A stretch of DNA of 64,000 nucleotides from Acidimicrobiaceae bacterium (GCA_003142095.1 PLON01000073.1:10668-74667), one strand, 5' to 3'. Counted from the stretch's first letter, positions 29,157 to 38,612 are shown. Made by a program: numbers and translations. The notes: generated by a model from the letters alone, not told the origin.

Positions 29157-30817
29157 ATCTCGGGCATCTCGCGTTTCATCAGTTTGCTGGCGGGATTGCG
29201 CGGGAGCGGCTCGCGGGTGAAGGCGAAGCGCGTAGGGATCATGAATCCGGCGAGGCGCGTCGAAAGAAAGGCGCGTAGTTCCTCGATCGTGAGATCCATT
29301 CCGTCACGTACCATCACGACCGCGGCCACTTCTTCGCCGAGACGTTCGTGGCTCAGTCCAAAGACCGCCGCTTCATAGACCGCCGGGTGCTCGTAGATCG
29401 CTGACTCCACCCGGGCCGAATAGACGTTCTCACCCGCGCGAATGATCATGTCCTTCGCGCGGTCCTCAATGAAGAGGAATCCCTCATCATTGATGTGGCC
29501 GAGGTCTCCCGTGCGCAGCCACCCGTCCACAATCGTGGCCGCGGTCGCCTCGGGTTGACGCCAGTAGCCGCGAATGAGCGTGGGTGACTTCATCCAAATC
29601 TCTCCACTCTCGCCAATAGGTAGCGGCCGTGCGGACTCGTCGCGCACGTCGACGTCCATCACGATCGTCGGTACGCGCCCAGTCGAGGTGGGATGAGTGA
29701 CGTAGTCCTCACCGAAGTTCTGGGGTCCGTAGGCGTTCGTTTCGGTCATGCCGTATCCGAGGCTCGGGCGACCTCGCGAGAACGTGTGTTCGACGCGCGC
29801 CACGAGCGTCGAAGGTGCCGGCGCACCTCCCCCGCCGACGGCGCTGAGTGAGGACGTGTCGTACTTCGTAAAGTTCGGCGACTCCATAAGGTCCCAGGCC
29901 TGGGTCGGCACGCCAACGAAGTTGGTTACCCGGTGTCGCTCGATCAACGCCAGTGCCCGGTCGGGATCCCAGCGGTACATCATGACGAGTTTGAAATGCC
30001 ACGAGAAGCACGACATCATCACCGGAATGCAACCGGTCACGTGAAAGAGCGGCACGATCAAGATGAAGCACGGCGCCATTCCGCTGCCCTCTTCTTGCTC
30101 GTCGCGCCGCGCCGCTTGAACCTGCGCGCCCGAGGAGAAGGCCATGATGGTCTGGCAGATCGTCCCGTGCGTCGAGACCGCCCCCTTTGGAACTCCGGTG
30201 GTGCCCGAGGTGTAGAGAATTGTCGCATCAGTGTCGGCGTCGAGCTCGACGCTCGGCATATCAACGCCCTTCACCACCACGTCGGACCAACGTTCGACCA
30301 TCTCGGGAAACACCTCAGTGTCACTCAGGCGTACGCCGAGCAGGCGCGCTCCCACGCGCTCGCACGGTCGAAGCGCGCGGCGCACTCGTTCCGCGTCGGC
30401 GATGAGGACCGAGAGACCCGAGTCGTTGATGGCGTAATCAAGTTCGTCCCCGGTCCACCAGGCGTTCAGAGATACCGACACCGCTCCGATGGAAAGAATC
30501 GCCGCGAACGAAATGACCCATTCGGGGTAGTTGCGCATGGCGATGCCGACGCGGTCACCCTTTTTGACGCCGTAATGGTGCACCAGCGCATAGCCCAAAG
30601 CGTCCACTTCGTCCATGACTTGGCGAAACGTCCACTCCTCATCTTCGTAGACGAGAAAGATCGACTCCACCCCGCGCGCCAAGTCGAAAAACTGGCGAAC
30701 CGTTGTCGGAGAGTTCTTGAAGACTCGTTGGCTCACGCCGTCGCGTTCGACGCTCACGACTTCGAAGGGCTGACCGGGCGCGGAGACTTCCGCCATCGCT
30801 TCTTGATAACTACGCAC
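29135..30817 (-). CDS. AMP-dependent acyl-CoA ligase (class I adenylate-forming)
   Basis: 560 aa, usual length. P-loop motif ILYTSGTTGVPKGAVSTH near residue 200, YGMTETNAYG near 353, GWLRTGDLGHINDEGF near 435, and PRNPASKLMKRE with the catalytic Lys near the C-terminus. Activates a carboxylic acid, probably a fatty acid, to acyl-CoA. GTG start at 30817 preceded by GGAGGTAGGTA. The acid substrate is unknown. Confidence 0.9.
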   Translation of the reverse strand: MRSYQEAMAEVSAPGQPFEVVSVERDGVSQRVFKNSPTTVRQFFDLARGVESIFLVYEDEEWTFRQVMDEVDALGYALVHHYGVKKGDRVGIAMRNYPEWVISFAAILSIGAVSVSLNAWWTGDELDYAINDSGLSVLIADAERVRRALRPCERVGARLLGVRLSDTEVFPEMVERWSDVVVKGVDMPSVELDADTDATILYTSGTTGVPKGAVSTHGTICQTIMAFSSGAQVQAARRDEQEEGSGMAPCFILIVPLFHVTGCIPVMMSCFSWHFKLVMMYRWDPDRALALIERHRVTNFVGVPTQAWDLMESPNFTKYDTSSLSAVGGGGAPAPSTLVARVEHTFSRGRPSLGYGMTETNAYGPQNFGEDYVTHPTSTGRVPTIVMDVDVRDESARPLPIGESGEIWMKSPTLIRGYWRQPEATAATIVDGWLRTGDLGHINDEGFLFIEDRAKDMIIRAGENVYSARVESAIYEHPAVYEAAVFGLSHERLGEEVAAVVMVRDGMDLTIEELRAFLSTRLAGFMIPTRFAFTREPLPRNPASKLMKREMPEIYFSSVS

Positions 30818-30961
30818 TACCTACCTCCGTGTGGTCGGATACCAGTTGCCCTTGTCACTACTCAACACTGCCAGATCGTCGACGTCACGAGAAACCTTTA
30901 CGCCCCGCTGGCGATTCGCGCAAACCTACACTGCACGTAGCGACCACGGAAAGGACTCACC

Positions 30962-31261
30962 ATGCTGGCGTCAAGTTATCCCCTACTAGATGTCTTCGTA
31001 TCCACGCTGTATCTCGTGCTGTTCCTCTTTTGGATCATCCTGGTCTTTCACATCATGTTCGACATTTTTCGCAGCCACGATCTGAGCGGGCCCGGCAAGG
31101 CTCTCTGGATTGTCTTCATGCTGGTGTTCCCGCTTCTCGGGTGCCTCATCTACGTCCTGGTACGCGGCGGATCAATGCACGAGCGAGAAATAAAAGCGAC
31201 GCAGATGAACCAAAAGGCGTTCGAGGACTACATCCGTCAGGTAGCGAACACCAAGGAGTGA
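30962..31261 (+). CDS. small membrane protein with PLDc_N-type domain
   Basis: 99 aa: two membrane helices (residues about 8-33 and 45-66) separated by FDIFRSHDLSGPGKALW, the layout of the phospholipase-D N-terminal (PLDc_N) domain found alone in actinobacterial small proteins, then a charged tail. ATG 30962 follows AAAGGACTCACC. Function unknown. Confidence 0.8.
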   Translation: MLASSYPLLDVFVSTLYLVLFLFWIILVFHIMFDIFRSHDLSGPGKALWIVFMLVFPLLGCLIYVLVRGGSMHEREIKATQMNQKAFEDYIRQVANTKE

Positions 31262-31274
31262 CGCCGCGTTCGTG

Positions 31275-32207
31275 TCAGCGTACGCCGAGGGGCGACTTCA
31301 TCATCGCCGCCTTCTGGGCCATGCGCTCAACGGACTCGGCGATTTTCGCCTTCACGTTGACGAGATCGATGCGCGCCAGTTCGGCCTCTTTGGTGAGGCC
31401 CTTTAGATGCTCGATGTCCCAAAGACTCAGCACCGGTGTCAAGACGTCGCCCAGATACTGGCCGAGTCCGTAGATGCCCTCCTTCGCGATCCGCACCGCG
31501 TGACGCGTGAAAGATGGAATACCGGTGCCGGGCATGGCGAAGGTGCTCACCTGCTTCGAGACCGCGATCATCATCGCCGACGGGTCGATCGCGAAGGCCG
31601 CGAGCGTTAGGTCGCGATAAAAGAGATAGTGCTTGGTCTCATCACCGGCGATCAACGCAAGAACATTGCGACCGATCCTGTCGTCCTTGGGTAATTTCGC
31701 TCCGGTGTTGCGGTGCGCGATCTGCGTCGCGCGCTCTTGGAACGAGACGTAGGCGATGAGTTCGGCGAAGGTGGCCGGGTGGGGTACTTCGCCCTTTTGC
31801 ATCTGCACGCGGCGACCGTCTTCGAGCAGCGTTGGATTGATGCAGCGACTGATATGCACCCAGTCGCGCATGACCATGGCGTGGCGGTTTTCTTCCATTG
31901 TCCACTGGTACGTCCACTCGCGAATGGGGTGGCCCCGCGGCGAGTGTTCGAGGATGCTGTCGGTGTAGTACGGCAGGTTGTCTTCGGTCAAGAGGTTGAC
32001 GTAGATCGAACTTCGCACGCCTTCACCGAGGGGGTAATCGTTGGGCGACCACGGGTGCTCACCGAAGTTCTCGCCTTCACCCCAATTAATCTGCTCGTGT
32101 GGATACCAGAGGCGAGGGGCCTCCATGTGCCGGTTGAAAAGACGCTCCACATCGGGAGTAATCTCCTCCAACAAATCAACTCGGCTCTTGGCCACTCGAG
32201 TGCTCAA
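31275..32207 (-). CDS. acyl-ACP desaturase (ferritin-like di-iron)
   Basis: 310 aa. Soluble stearoyl-ACP desaturase family (as mycobacterial DesA1/DesA2), introducing a double bond in acyl-ACP. Di-iron motifs: EENRH near residue 105 and DETKH near 190, plus further Glu ligands in the helices. N-terminal LWYPHEQINWGEGENF is typical. TTG start with AGAGGTG upstream; GTG four codons on is an alternative. Confidence 0.88.
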   Translation of the reverse strand: MSTRVAKSRVDLLEEITPDVERLFNRHMEAPRLWYPHEQINWGEGENFGEHPWSPNDYPLGEGVRSSIYVNLLTEDNLPYYTDSILEHSPRGHPIREWTYQWTMEENRHAMVMRDWVHISRCINPTLLEDGRRVQMQKGEVPHPATFAELIAYVSFQERATQIAHRNTGAKLPKDDRIGRNVLALIAGDETKHYLFYRDLTLAAFAIDPSAMMIAVSKQVSTFAMPGTGIPSFTRHAVRIAKEGIYGLGQYLGDVLTPVLSLWDIEHLKGLTKEAELARIDLVNVKAKIAESVERMAQKAAMMKSPLGVR

Positions 32208-32328
32208 GTCGTGGCACCTCTCCGTTCATGCATTGTGCTAACACCCCAACAATAACCTTCCACGTCAGGGCTGCTTCTTCACTCATGTGATCGGTCGCAC
32301 AAGAGTGCTCATGTAGCCTGATGACCCT

Positions 32329-33594
32329 GTGAAACCCCTCGACGCTCTCGTTCCGATCGATTTTCGGTCGTCGATACGCGGACCCTTACGCCGTTTTTAC
32401 GCGTGCTCGTTCATCGCGTGCATCGGCAACGGACTCACGTTGTCGCTGTTCGTTATCTATCTGCACAACGTGCGAGGATTCTCGACGAGCTTCGCGACGT
32501 TGCTGCTCGCGCTCTCGGCCGTAGTGGGACTTGCGAGCACACCACTGTGGGGAACGATGACCGACCGGCTCGGTCCACTGCCGGTCATCTTGTTCGCTTA
32601 CGCGGCCGACGCCGTCGCCCTGGTCTTTTGGGCCTTCGCGCACACTCACGAGCAGGCCGTGCTCGCCGCTCTCTTGATCGCCGTCTTCGGGGGCGCGGGC
32701 TGGGGACCGTCGTCGACCATGCTGAGCCGACTGGTGTCACCCCAACATCGCCAACGAGCCTTCGGCGTCAACTTCATGTTGGTCAACCTCGGCATTGGCT
32801 TCGGTTCGCTCATCTCGGCGAGCGTGGTCGACCTACGAAGCCCCGACACGTTCGTCGCCCTCTACATTTTCAACGCCGGTGTGACGCTGCTCGCCGGCTT
32901 CTTCTACTTGAGTCTTCGCCAGCACGGCGGTCCCATCAAAGAGCACCACGACGACCCCGAAAAGAGCGCCCAGGGGTGGCGAAAAGTTGTGCGCGACACG
33001 CGCATAATTCGCTACGTCATCGCCTCGGTATTTTTAATGATTGGCGGGTACGGATCCCTGGACGCGGGGCTCAGTCTTTTTGTCGTGAACAATTTGAAGT
33101 TGTCGGTGCACACGATCGGTGTCATTTTCTTCTTCAATACGACGACCATCGTGCTCGCCCAACTGTGGGTCCTCAATCGCATCGAGGGCAAGAGTCGCAC
33201 GCGCGTGATGGGGATCGTCGCGGCGTTCTGGTTCATCTTCTGGATCATTCTGGAATCAACGTTGCAACTGCCGGCCGCGGCGTCCGTCCCGATGATCTGT
33301 CTCGCGATGGTCGTCTTCGCCATCGGAGAGACCATGCTGCAACCCGTGGGTTCCGCAATCGTGAACGACATCGCGCCCGAACACCTGCGCGGACGTTACA
33401 ACGCGGCCGCGGGACTGTCCTGGGGCATCTCGAGTTCGCTGGCCCCCGCTATTACGGCCCTCTATTTCTCCATTCATTTGGGCAATTGGTGGCCCCTCGG
33501 CACCGGAATCACCGCACTGGTCGGTGGTCTCATGATGATGGACCTTCGCCGTCACATCAGCGCGAGCGCCGACGGCCGCAGCGTCGCGAACTGA
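32329..33594 (+). CDS. MFS transporter
   Basis: 421 aa, 12 predicted helices. MFS signature at the loop 2/3 (GTMTDRLGPLPVIL) and a second in the C-terminal half. No substrate motif. GTG start at 32329; TAGCCT lies 9 nt upstream. The adjacent minus-strand gene is the desaturase, divergent. A drug or metabolite exporter role is generic inference. Confidence 0.85.
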   Translation: MKPLDALVPIDFRSSIRGPLRRFYACSFIACIGNGLTLSLFVIYLHNVRGFSTSFATLLLALSAVVGLASTPLWGTMTDRLGPLPVILFAYAADAVALVFWAFAHTHEQAVLAALLIAVFGGAGWGPSSTMLSRLVSPQHRQRAFGVNFMLVNLGIGFGSLISASVVDLRSPDTFVALYIFNAGVTLLAGFFYLSLRQHGGPIKEHHDDPEKSAQGWRKVVRDTRIIRYVIASVFLMIGGYGSLDAGLSLFVVNNLKLSVHTIGVIFFFNTTTIVLAQLWVLNRIEGKSRTRVMGIVAAFWFIFWIILESTLQLPAAASVPMICLAMVVFAIGETMLQPVGSAIVNDIAPEHLRGRYNAAAGLSWGISSSLAPAITALYFSIHLGNWWPLGTGITALVGGLMMMDLRRHISASADGRSVAN

Positions 33595-33666
33595 CGTGGA
33601 GTTCGCGCTCGGCGCGTACCCCACCGGCGGCACCGTGACGTGGCACAAGTCGCTCGACGATCGGTC

Positions 33667-34584
33667 CTAGCCCTCCGGTAAATGTGTGCCGAGAGACGAA
33701 AGCGCGTCGCTGGGCACATGAATCCATCCTTCGCGCAGCGCGGCCTCGCGTGATTCCTCGGGCGTCGGGTGCGTGACCTTGGCTCGCGTGGCCAAGGCGA
33801 CGAGCGCACAGACGAACGCGTCGAGCGTGTGGTCAGAGGCCACGGCCTCATCGCGCAGCGCATCGGGTACTCGTAACCACGAGTTGGTCTGCTCTTCGAT
33901 CTCGCCCATCATGCGCGCCCGCTCTGAACGCTGACCTTCGCGCAGCTCACCAACACCACCACCCTTGTAACGAACGCCCCGGCGCGCGAGCAGACCCCAG
34001 GCGCGCAGCGCCGCGGCGGGATAGGTCTCCACGAGTCGGCCGCTCCCGTCGCGCGGTTCGAGGCGCCCCCACTTTTGCGCCCACGCCGACTGCAGCCACG
34101 CGCCACGCATGGCGACGACGCCGATCAAGTCCGATGAGACCGACAGTGGCGTCGAGCCGAGGTCGAGCGATCGCACGAAGAGGTCGGTCTTACGATGACG
34201 AAGACTCTCACGAATCTTGTCGGTGCTGCGATGTTCGAACGTTGGCCAGCGCGCGCTCTGACGGTGCGCCGTGACGGCGGAGACGAAATCATCGGGCCAG
34301 CCGAGAGGCGAGTCCAGTCCCACCACGGTGGCTCGATCGACAATCTCAACCAGCCCGCGATCGTCGGCCACGAATCCTTCGGCGGGCATCGAGGCGACCG
34401 CCGTCGCTCCGTTGACGGTGACGATGACGACGCCAGTGCGTTTCGCCTCAGTGGCGAGATCTATCCCGACGTAACGTCGAACGGGGACCGGTTGAGTGTC
34501 CTTTTTCGCGTCGCGCCGCTCCGACGCTCGTCGGTCGGCCTTGGTGGTGTCAGCTGGACTTATTGGCCCAGTGTACGGCCTCAC
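33667..34584 (-). CDS. DUF429 family protein
   Basis: About 305 aa from GTG 34584; the frame is open upstream to a TTG at 34626, both overlapping the previous gene, so the true start is uncertain. Family traits: VGIDLATEAKRTGVVIV, VVGLDSPLGWP, the R-x-TD pattern in RKTDLFVRS, and YPAAALRAWGL with an Asp-rich RNase-H-like layout. The biochemical role of DUF429 is unknown; nuclease-like folds are suggested in the literature. Confidence 0.8.
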   Translation of the reverse strand: MRPYTGPISPADTTKADRRASERRDAKKDTQPVPVRRYVGIDLATEAKRTGVVIVTVNGATAVASMPAEGFVADDRGLVEIVDRATVVGLDSPLGWPDDFVSAVTAHRQSARWPTFEHRSTDKIRESLRHRKTDLFVRSLDLGSTPLSVSSDLIGVVAMRGAWLQSAWAQKWGRLEPRDGSGRLVETYPAAALRAWGLLARRGVRYKGGGVGELREGQRSERARMMGEIEEQTNSWLRVPDALRDEAVASDHTLDAFVCALVALATRAKVTHPTPEESREAALREGWIHVPSDALSSLGTHLPEG

Positions 34585-35011
34585 CGGTACTGCGGAACAA
34601 CCGCAGCGCGAAGAAGGCCTGAACAACGCCGGCTATCAGGACGATGAAAATGCCGAAGCGCGGACCGTAACTGTAAGCGGCGTACGCGCCACTGCCTCGT
34701 GGCAGTGTCACCCATTTCAGGATCACGATGACTGCCCCGAGTGCCGAAGCGCCCAGCACGAGAACGCCGGGACCGTACGAGGTCTTGGGCATGTTCGATC
34801 CTGAACGCAGGAAGACGAGATAGACGCCCGCGGCGATAATGAGCAGTGCGCCCAATATCCCGTATCCCGAGCTGAAACCGTCCGACGACGCGCTTCCAAA
34901 TGGAGAAGAAACTCCGTACCACGGCAAAAACAACCCAATGAGGGTAATCAACGCCGTCACTGAAATTACCTTGTCCGTTGATGACAACTTCTTCCAATCA
35001 AATGCTGCCAT
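34550..35011 (-). CDS. four-helix membrane protein of unknown function
   Basis: 153 aa with four hydrophobic segments (residues about 18-35, 50-68, 82-101, 119-137) and a basic N-terminus (MAAFDWKKLSS). ATG 35011 has GGAGGGG 4-5 nt upstream. Its end overlaps the DUF429 start, so both are probably one unit. No catalytic motif; resembles small actinobacterial membrane proteins of the DUF-only kind. Confidence 0.75.
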   Translation of the reverse strand: MAAFDWKKLSSTDKVISVTALITLIGLFLPWYGVSSPFGSASSDGFSSGYGILGALLIIAAGVYLVFLRSGSNMPKTSYGPGVLVLGASALGAVIVILKWVTLPRGSGAYAAYSYGPRFGIFIVLIAGVVQAFFALRLFRSTGEAVHWANKSS

Positions 35012-35591
35012 GGACCCCTCCGTCCCTCGTTGGCTCTGAGATGCCTACTGCCGGACCCGGATGCGTCCTCGACCTATCGCTCTCGCGATAAACCCGCAGT
35101 AAGGCGACCTCTACTTAATGAAAATAGACGTCGAATATATATCACACCTATAGACGTCGCGCTCGTGAACGTTTCCGTACTTGAGCATGTGCGCCGAGGA
35201 GTTGAAAACCAAGAGACGGACGTGAAGACTCGGGGTGAACCGTGGGTGAGTCTCACCCACGACGAACGACACAGGCCGCTCTCTTCGCGACTGCGTGGGC
35301 GCACCGCGCGGCGCGCTCTAGTGAGGGCTGGGCGACGCGGTCGCCCTAGCCCCATTCGTCGTCGGTGCGCAGTAGTTGGCGTCCGTATAACAGATAACGG
35401 GCCCAACCTACTGACCAGTACGAGCGTCGCCTAGGGACACCTTTGACCCCAAAACGGCACCAAAATCGACGCCGGTGTAAAAAATTTATCCCAAGACGCA
35501 CCCGTATTGACCAGGTACTATACCTGCGCCCTGTGGATAAATTGGCCGCCTAGGGCACAAAAAAAGGGCCTCCACGGTTAGGCTTTCATCC
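35012..35591. other. intergenic region upstream of the Rpf-like gene
   Basis: About 580 bp with no convincing gene. It includes a 9-bp hairpin CGTGGGTGA-GTC-TCACCCACG at 35241-35261 and an AT-richer part near 35460-35560 with a single TGTGGATAA (DnaA-box-like) site. One site is too little to call an origin. Confidence 0.5.
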
Positions 35592-35720
35592 GGCAGTATC
35601 GACTGCTCCATATGTCGCCCCACAGAGTTGTGGAACCGGGTGACCAACCATTGTGCCCCTTGGTGGGGGGTCTACATATATCCCACCAAGTTCGGACGTA
35701 CGCCAGCGAATTGTTTCGCT
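35592..35720 (+). promoter_or_regulatory. structured leader of the Rpf-like gene
   Basis: Four successive perfect stems: GCAGT/ACTGC (35593-35606), CCACA/TGTGG (35620-35633), CTTGGTGGG/CCCACCAAG (35659-35690), and AGCGAA/TTCGCT (35705-35720). They precede the AAGGAG site and GTG start. In actinobacteria rpf genes often carry a c-di-AMP (ydaO) riboswitch; I see GGAACCGGGTGAC but not the conserved CAGCTAAC end, so identity is open. Confidence 0.4.
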
Positions 35721-35759
35721 CGCTGCGGCCGTGGTGCAGAACTAAGGAGAAGAAAAGCT

Positions 35760-36206
35760 GTGCAAAGAGTTATGTTCGCCTTGCTCGTGGCTTTAGCCAT
35801 CCCTCTGGCCCTGCTCACCAGCCCGGCGCTGAACGCTCCGGCGGGCGCCGCCACGAAGCCGAGGCCTAAGCCCGCCGCTCAGGTCCGTCGACACGTCGTG
35901 AGCCTCATTGCCCTCGACGAGATCCACGCCCTGGTCGCCGACGCCCACTCTCGTGGCGTCGGCGTGGTTGGTCTGCGCGCCGAGTGGCAGCGCGTGGCGG
36001 TCTGCGAAGTGGCCGGCGACTGGTCGATGGTGGGCCCGAACTATTCGGGCATCGGATTCCAAAACGGCACCTGGAACGAGTACGGGGGCACCCGCTACGC
36101 CCCCCTGGCCGGGCGTGCCAGCGAAGATGCGCAAATTGTGGTCGGAATGCGCGTGACGCGGGGCTGGGTCCCTGATCAGTACGGGTGTGACCCCGGTGGC
36201 TGGTAG
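35760..36206 (+). CDS. resuscitation-promoting-factor-like transglycosylase
   Basis: 148 aa secreted protein. Signal peptide MQRVMFALLVALAIPLALLTS..., cleaved near GAAT. The C-terminal Rpf fold (residues about 78-148) has WQRVAVCEVAGDW with the catalytic Glu, YSGIGFQNGTWNEYGG, YAPLAGRASEDAQIVVGMRV, and a final CDPGGW whose Cys pairs with the first. Rpf cuts peptidoglycan. GTG start chosen because AAGGAG lies 10 nt before it. It follows a structured leader, and the next gene also encodes a secreted cell-wall-type protein. Confidence 0.85.
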   Translation: MQRVMFALLVALAIPLALLTSPALNAPAGAATKPRPKPAAQVRRHVVSLIALDEIHALVADAHSRGVGVVGLRAEWQRVAVCEVAGDWSMVGPNYSGIGFQNGTWNEYGGTRYAPLAGRASEDAQIVVGMRVTRGWVPDQYGCDPGGW

Positions 36207-36281
36207 AAACCCCGAGACTCACGAGATTGTAAGACGCCTGCCAGACGAAGCCCGTGAGGTCAGGCGTAGCATTGATCTTGC

Positions 36282-38144
36282 GTGCGAGTTCCCCTGACGA
36301 AGTGTTTCGCCGCCCTAGCCCTCTCAGTTTTGGCGCTAGCGGCGAACGTCGGCGTTGCGGCGGCGACCGCCCCCACCCTGGCCCCCACTGCAACCGGCTT
36401 CGATATCAGTTTCCCCCAGTGCGCGAGCCCGCTCCCGGTGTCCCCAGGTTTCGGGATAGTCGGGGTCAATAACGGCTCGCCCCTCACCATAAACAACTGC
36501 CTCGCGCGCGAACTCTCGTGGGCGAACGGCGCCACGAACACCGTCGCCGGCTTCTACGCCAATACCGGCAACGGCGGCCCGACCGGGGTGGGCTGGCCGA
36601 AGGGTCAGCAGAGTCCCGACGTCTGTGGGGACGCAAACTCGGTGCCCTGCTCGTATGACTACGGGTGGAACGCCGCACGCACGGCCTTCGCAAACGCCGT
36701 CAACGCCGAAAGCGTCGACGGCTCGGCGTCGCCCTCCACGGCCGCCATGACGGCGCCGTGGTGGATGGACGTAGAGACCGGAAACGCCTGGGAGACCATC
36801 GAGAACGGGCGCCGCGCCGCGACTGAGGGGTACGACCTCGCCATGCTCGAAGGAATGGTCGCCTCGTTCACCAACATCGGCGTGAAGTCGCTGGGCATCT
36901 ACTCCACAGCAAACATGTGGTCAGAGATCACCGGCGGATCGGGCTCAACTTTCGCGTCGATTCCCGTGTGGATCCCGGGAATCGCCACCCTCACGGCCGC
37001 CGAGGCGGCCTGTTCGTTGACGTCGTTCACTGGCGGACGAGTCGGCATGATTCAGTACCCCTCCCAGGGGTACGACGGCGACTACTTCTGTGGTCTCTTA
37101 AGTACCCCGGTGACAACGTCCGTCGCGGTGGGGGCCTCGGCGACCTTCAGCGATCAACTCGTGACCGCCAACAACGCCGGAGCCGTGACCTATACCCAAA
37201 CAGCCGGCACGCCCGATCTCGTCGTGTCGCCGACGGGGCTCGTCACGACCAGTGGCGCGCTGGCGACAGGAACCTACAGCGCGACTGGCACCACGGTTGA
37301 CGCCGCTGGAAACACCGGTACCTTCTCGCTCAACCTCGACGTCGGCGTGTTAATCCAGAGTTCTGCCGTGACCGCAACGGTCAAAGTGAGTGGGTCCGCG
37401 GCCTTCACTCAGCAGGTCGCGGTGTCGGGCAGCGACGGCGCGGTGGCCTACGTGCAAGCAACCGACACGCCCGATCTCGTGGTGTCGCCGACGGGTGTCG
37501 TGACGACGAGTGGCGCGCTGGCGACAGGAACCTACAGCGCAACGGGAACCGAATCAGACCCCGCGGGCAACAAGGGCACCTTCAAATTGACCCTCACCGT
37601 GGGCGCCCTCGTCCAACGCGCGCCTACCGCGGCGACGGTCACCACGAGTGACTCGGCGACCTTCAGCCAGCAACTGGACGTCGGCGCCAATCTCGGGGCC
37701 ATGACCTTCGTGCAGACGAGCGGCACTCCGAGCGTGCTTGTAAGTTCGTCGGGCCTCGTGACGACGAGTGGGAAGCTCGCCGTCGGGACATACCCAGTCG
37801 CAGGGACGGTCAGCGACGCCACGGGTGACATGGGTAAGTTCACCTTCACCGTGAGCGTCCATGCTCTGCCTCCCCCGCCACCGCCGTCTCCCTCGGCGAC
37901 ACGAGTCATCGGATACGTCGTGGCCGGTAGAACGGTCACCATCACGATCGACGGAGCAAACTTCTACGGTCAACCCCACGTGACGAGCCACCCCGGCACT
38001 GTCGCCACGGTCCTCCGCGACCAAGGCGCGTCATTGGTCGTACGCGTCACGTCGCGCGCCCGCTCGCGTAACGGCGTCTTCACCTTCACGATCACGGCGC
38101 CCGACGGCGCCACGTGCCAGGTGCGCTACAACCAGCGAAAATAA
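36282..38144 (+). CDS. secreted GH25-like/DUF1906-like protein with three tandem Ig-like repeats
   Basis: 620 aa. Signal peptide to about residue 29. Residues about 38-275 look like a glycoside-hydrolase-like TIM barrel (GFDISFPQC, WWMDVETGNAW, GIYSTANMW, GYDGDYFC), possibly cell-wall-cleaving. Then three 86-residue repeats (about 277-535) with the core TPDLVVSPTGLVTTSGALATGTYSATGT, of exactly 258 bp period in the DNA; a Pro-rich linker PPPPPPSPS; and an IPT/TIG-like end domain. GTG start at 36282. A surface role is inferred from the layout. Confidence 0.8.
   Translation: MRVPLTKCFAALALSVLALAANVGVAAATAPTLAPTATGFDISFPQCASPLPVSPGFGIVGVNNGSPLTINNCLARELSWANGATNTVAGFYANTGNGGPTGVGWPKGQQSPDVCGDANSVPCSYDYGWNAARTAFANAVNAESVDGSASPSTAAMTAPWWMDVETGNAWETIENGRRAATEGYDLAMLEGMVASFTNIGVKSLGIYSTANMWSEITGGSGSTFASIPVWIPGIATLTAAEAACSLTSFTGGRVGMIQYPSQGYDGDYFCGLLSTPVTTSVAVGASATFSDQLVTANNAGAVTYTQTAGTPDLVVSPTGLVTTSGALATGTYSATGTTVDAAGNTGTFSLNLDVGVLIQSSAVTATVKVSGSAAFTQQVAVSGSDGAVAYVQATDTPDLVVSPTGVVTTSGALATGTYSATGTESDPAGNKGTFKLTLTVGALVQRAPTAATVTTSDSATFSQQLDVGANLGAMTFVQTSGTPSVLVSSSGLVTTSGKLAVGTYPVAGTVSDATGDMGKFTFTVSVHALPPPPPPSPSATRVIGYVVAGRTVTITIDGANFYGQPHVTSHPGTVATVLRDQGASLVVRVTSRARSRNGVFTFTITAPDGATCQVRYNQRK
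37111..37884 (+). repeat. three tandem 258-bp coding repeats
   Basis: Anchor points ACGCCCGATCTCGT at 37209 and 37467 and the corresponding ACTCCGAGC at 37725 are exactly 258 bp apart. In an 84-bp core, copies 1 and 2 differ at only 8 positions; copy 3 is more diverged. Confidence 0.8.
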
Positions 38145-38225
38145 CCCCCTTACCATTTCCTGGCGCCAAATTCCCTGATAAACGCCCATTCTCTCGATAT
38201 GGTGGGCGTAATCAAGGGAGACGGC

Positions 38226-38612
38226 ATGTTTGGCGCAGCAGTCGCAGCGGATTCAGCAATAGCGTTTTTGATCGTCTTTCTGGTGATGATCGCGCTGATC
38301 ATCTTCTACGTGGCCGCCTTCTGGCGAATCTTGGAGAAAGCCGGAGTACCGGGATGGGGTGCGATCATACCGATCTACAACGTCTATCTGTGGTGCAAAG
38401 TAGTGGGCCGTCCCGGTTGGTGGGTGATTTTGTTGTTCATCCCCGTCGTGAGCGTCATCGTGATGCTGATCCTCTCGTTGGATCTCGCGAAGGCCTTCGC
38501 GAAGTCAGCGAGCTTCGGGTTCTGGCTCTGGCTCCTCAGCATTATTTTCGTCCCGATCCTGGGCTTTGGTTCAGCGACGTACATCGGGCCAAACCCCACT
38601 GCTCTGATCTAG
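38226..38612 (+). CDS. DUF5684 membrane protein
   Basis: 128 aa with four hydrophobic helices. The signature FWRILEKAGVPGWGAIIPIYNVYLWCKVVGRPGWWVILLFIPVVS spans residues about 32-75, as in DUF5684/signal-peptidase-associated proteins. Start ATG 38226 follows AAGGGAG; the in-frame 38199 start lacks it. Unknown function. Its stop overlaps the end of the convergent MpaB-like gene by 4 nt. Confidence 0.85.
   Translation: MFGAAVAADSAIAFLIVFLVMIALIIFYVAAFWRILEKAGVPGWGAIIPIYNVYLWCKVVGRPGWWVILLFIPVVSVIVMLILSLDLAKAFAKSASFGFWLWLLSIIFVPILGFGSATYIGPNPTALI

Noticed and set aside
29933..30940. 335-residue plus-strand frame over the CoA ligase
   Set aside because: Antisense shadow; the ligase frame has all catalytic motifs.
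32403..33638. 411-residue open frame over the MFS gene
   Set aside because: Same strand, other frame; the MFS frame carries the helices and motifs, this one reads as Arg/His-rich noise.
35030..35434. 134-residue frame in the intergenic region before the Rpf-like gene
   Set aside because: Arg-rich, no motif, no ribosome site, and it covers a hairpin; not supported as a gene.
35525..35545. Possible origin of replication
   Set aside because: A single DnaA-box-like TGTGGATAA is present; an origin would have a cluster of boxes and the dnaA-dnaN genes nearby.
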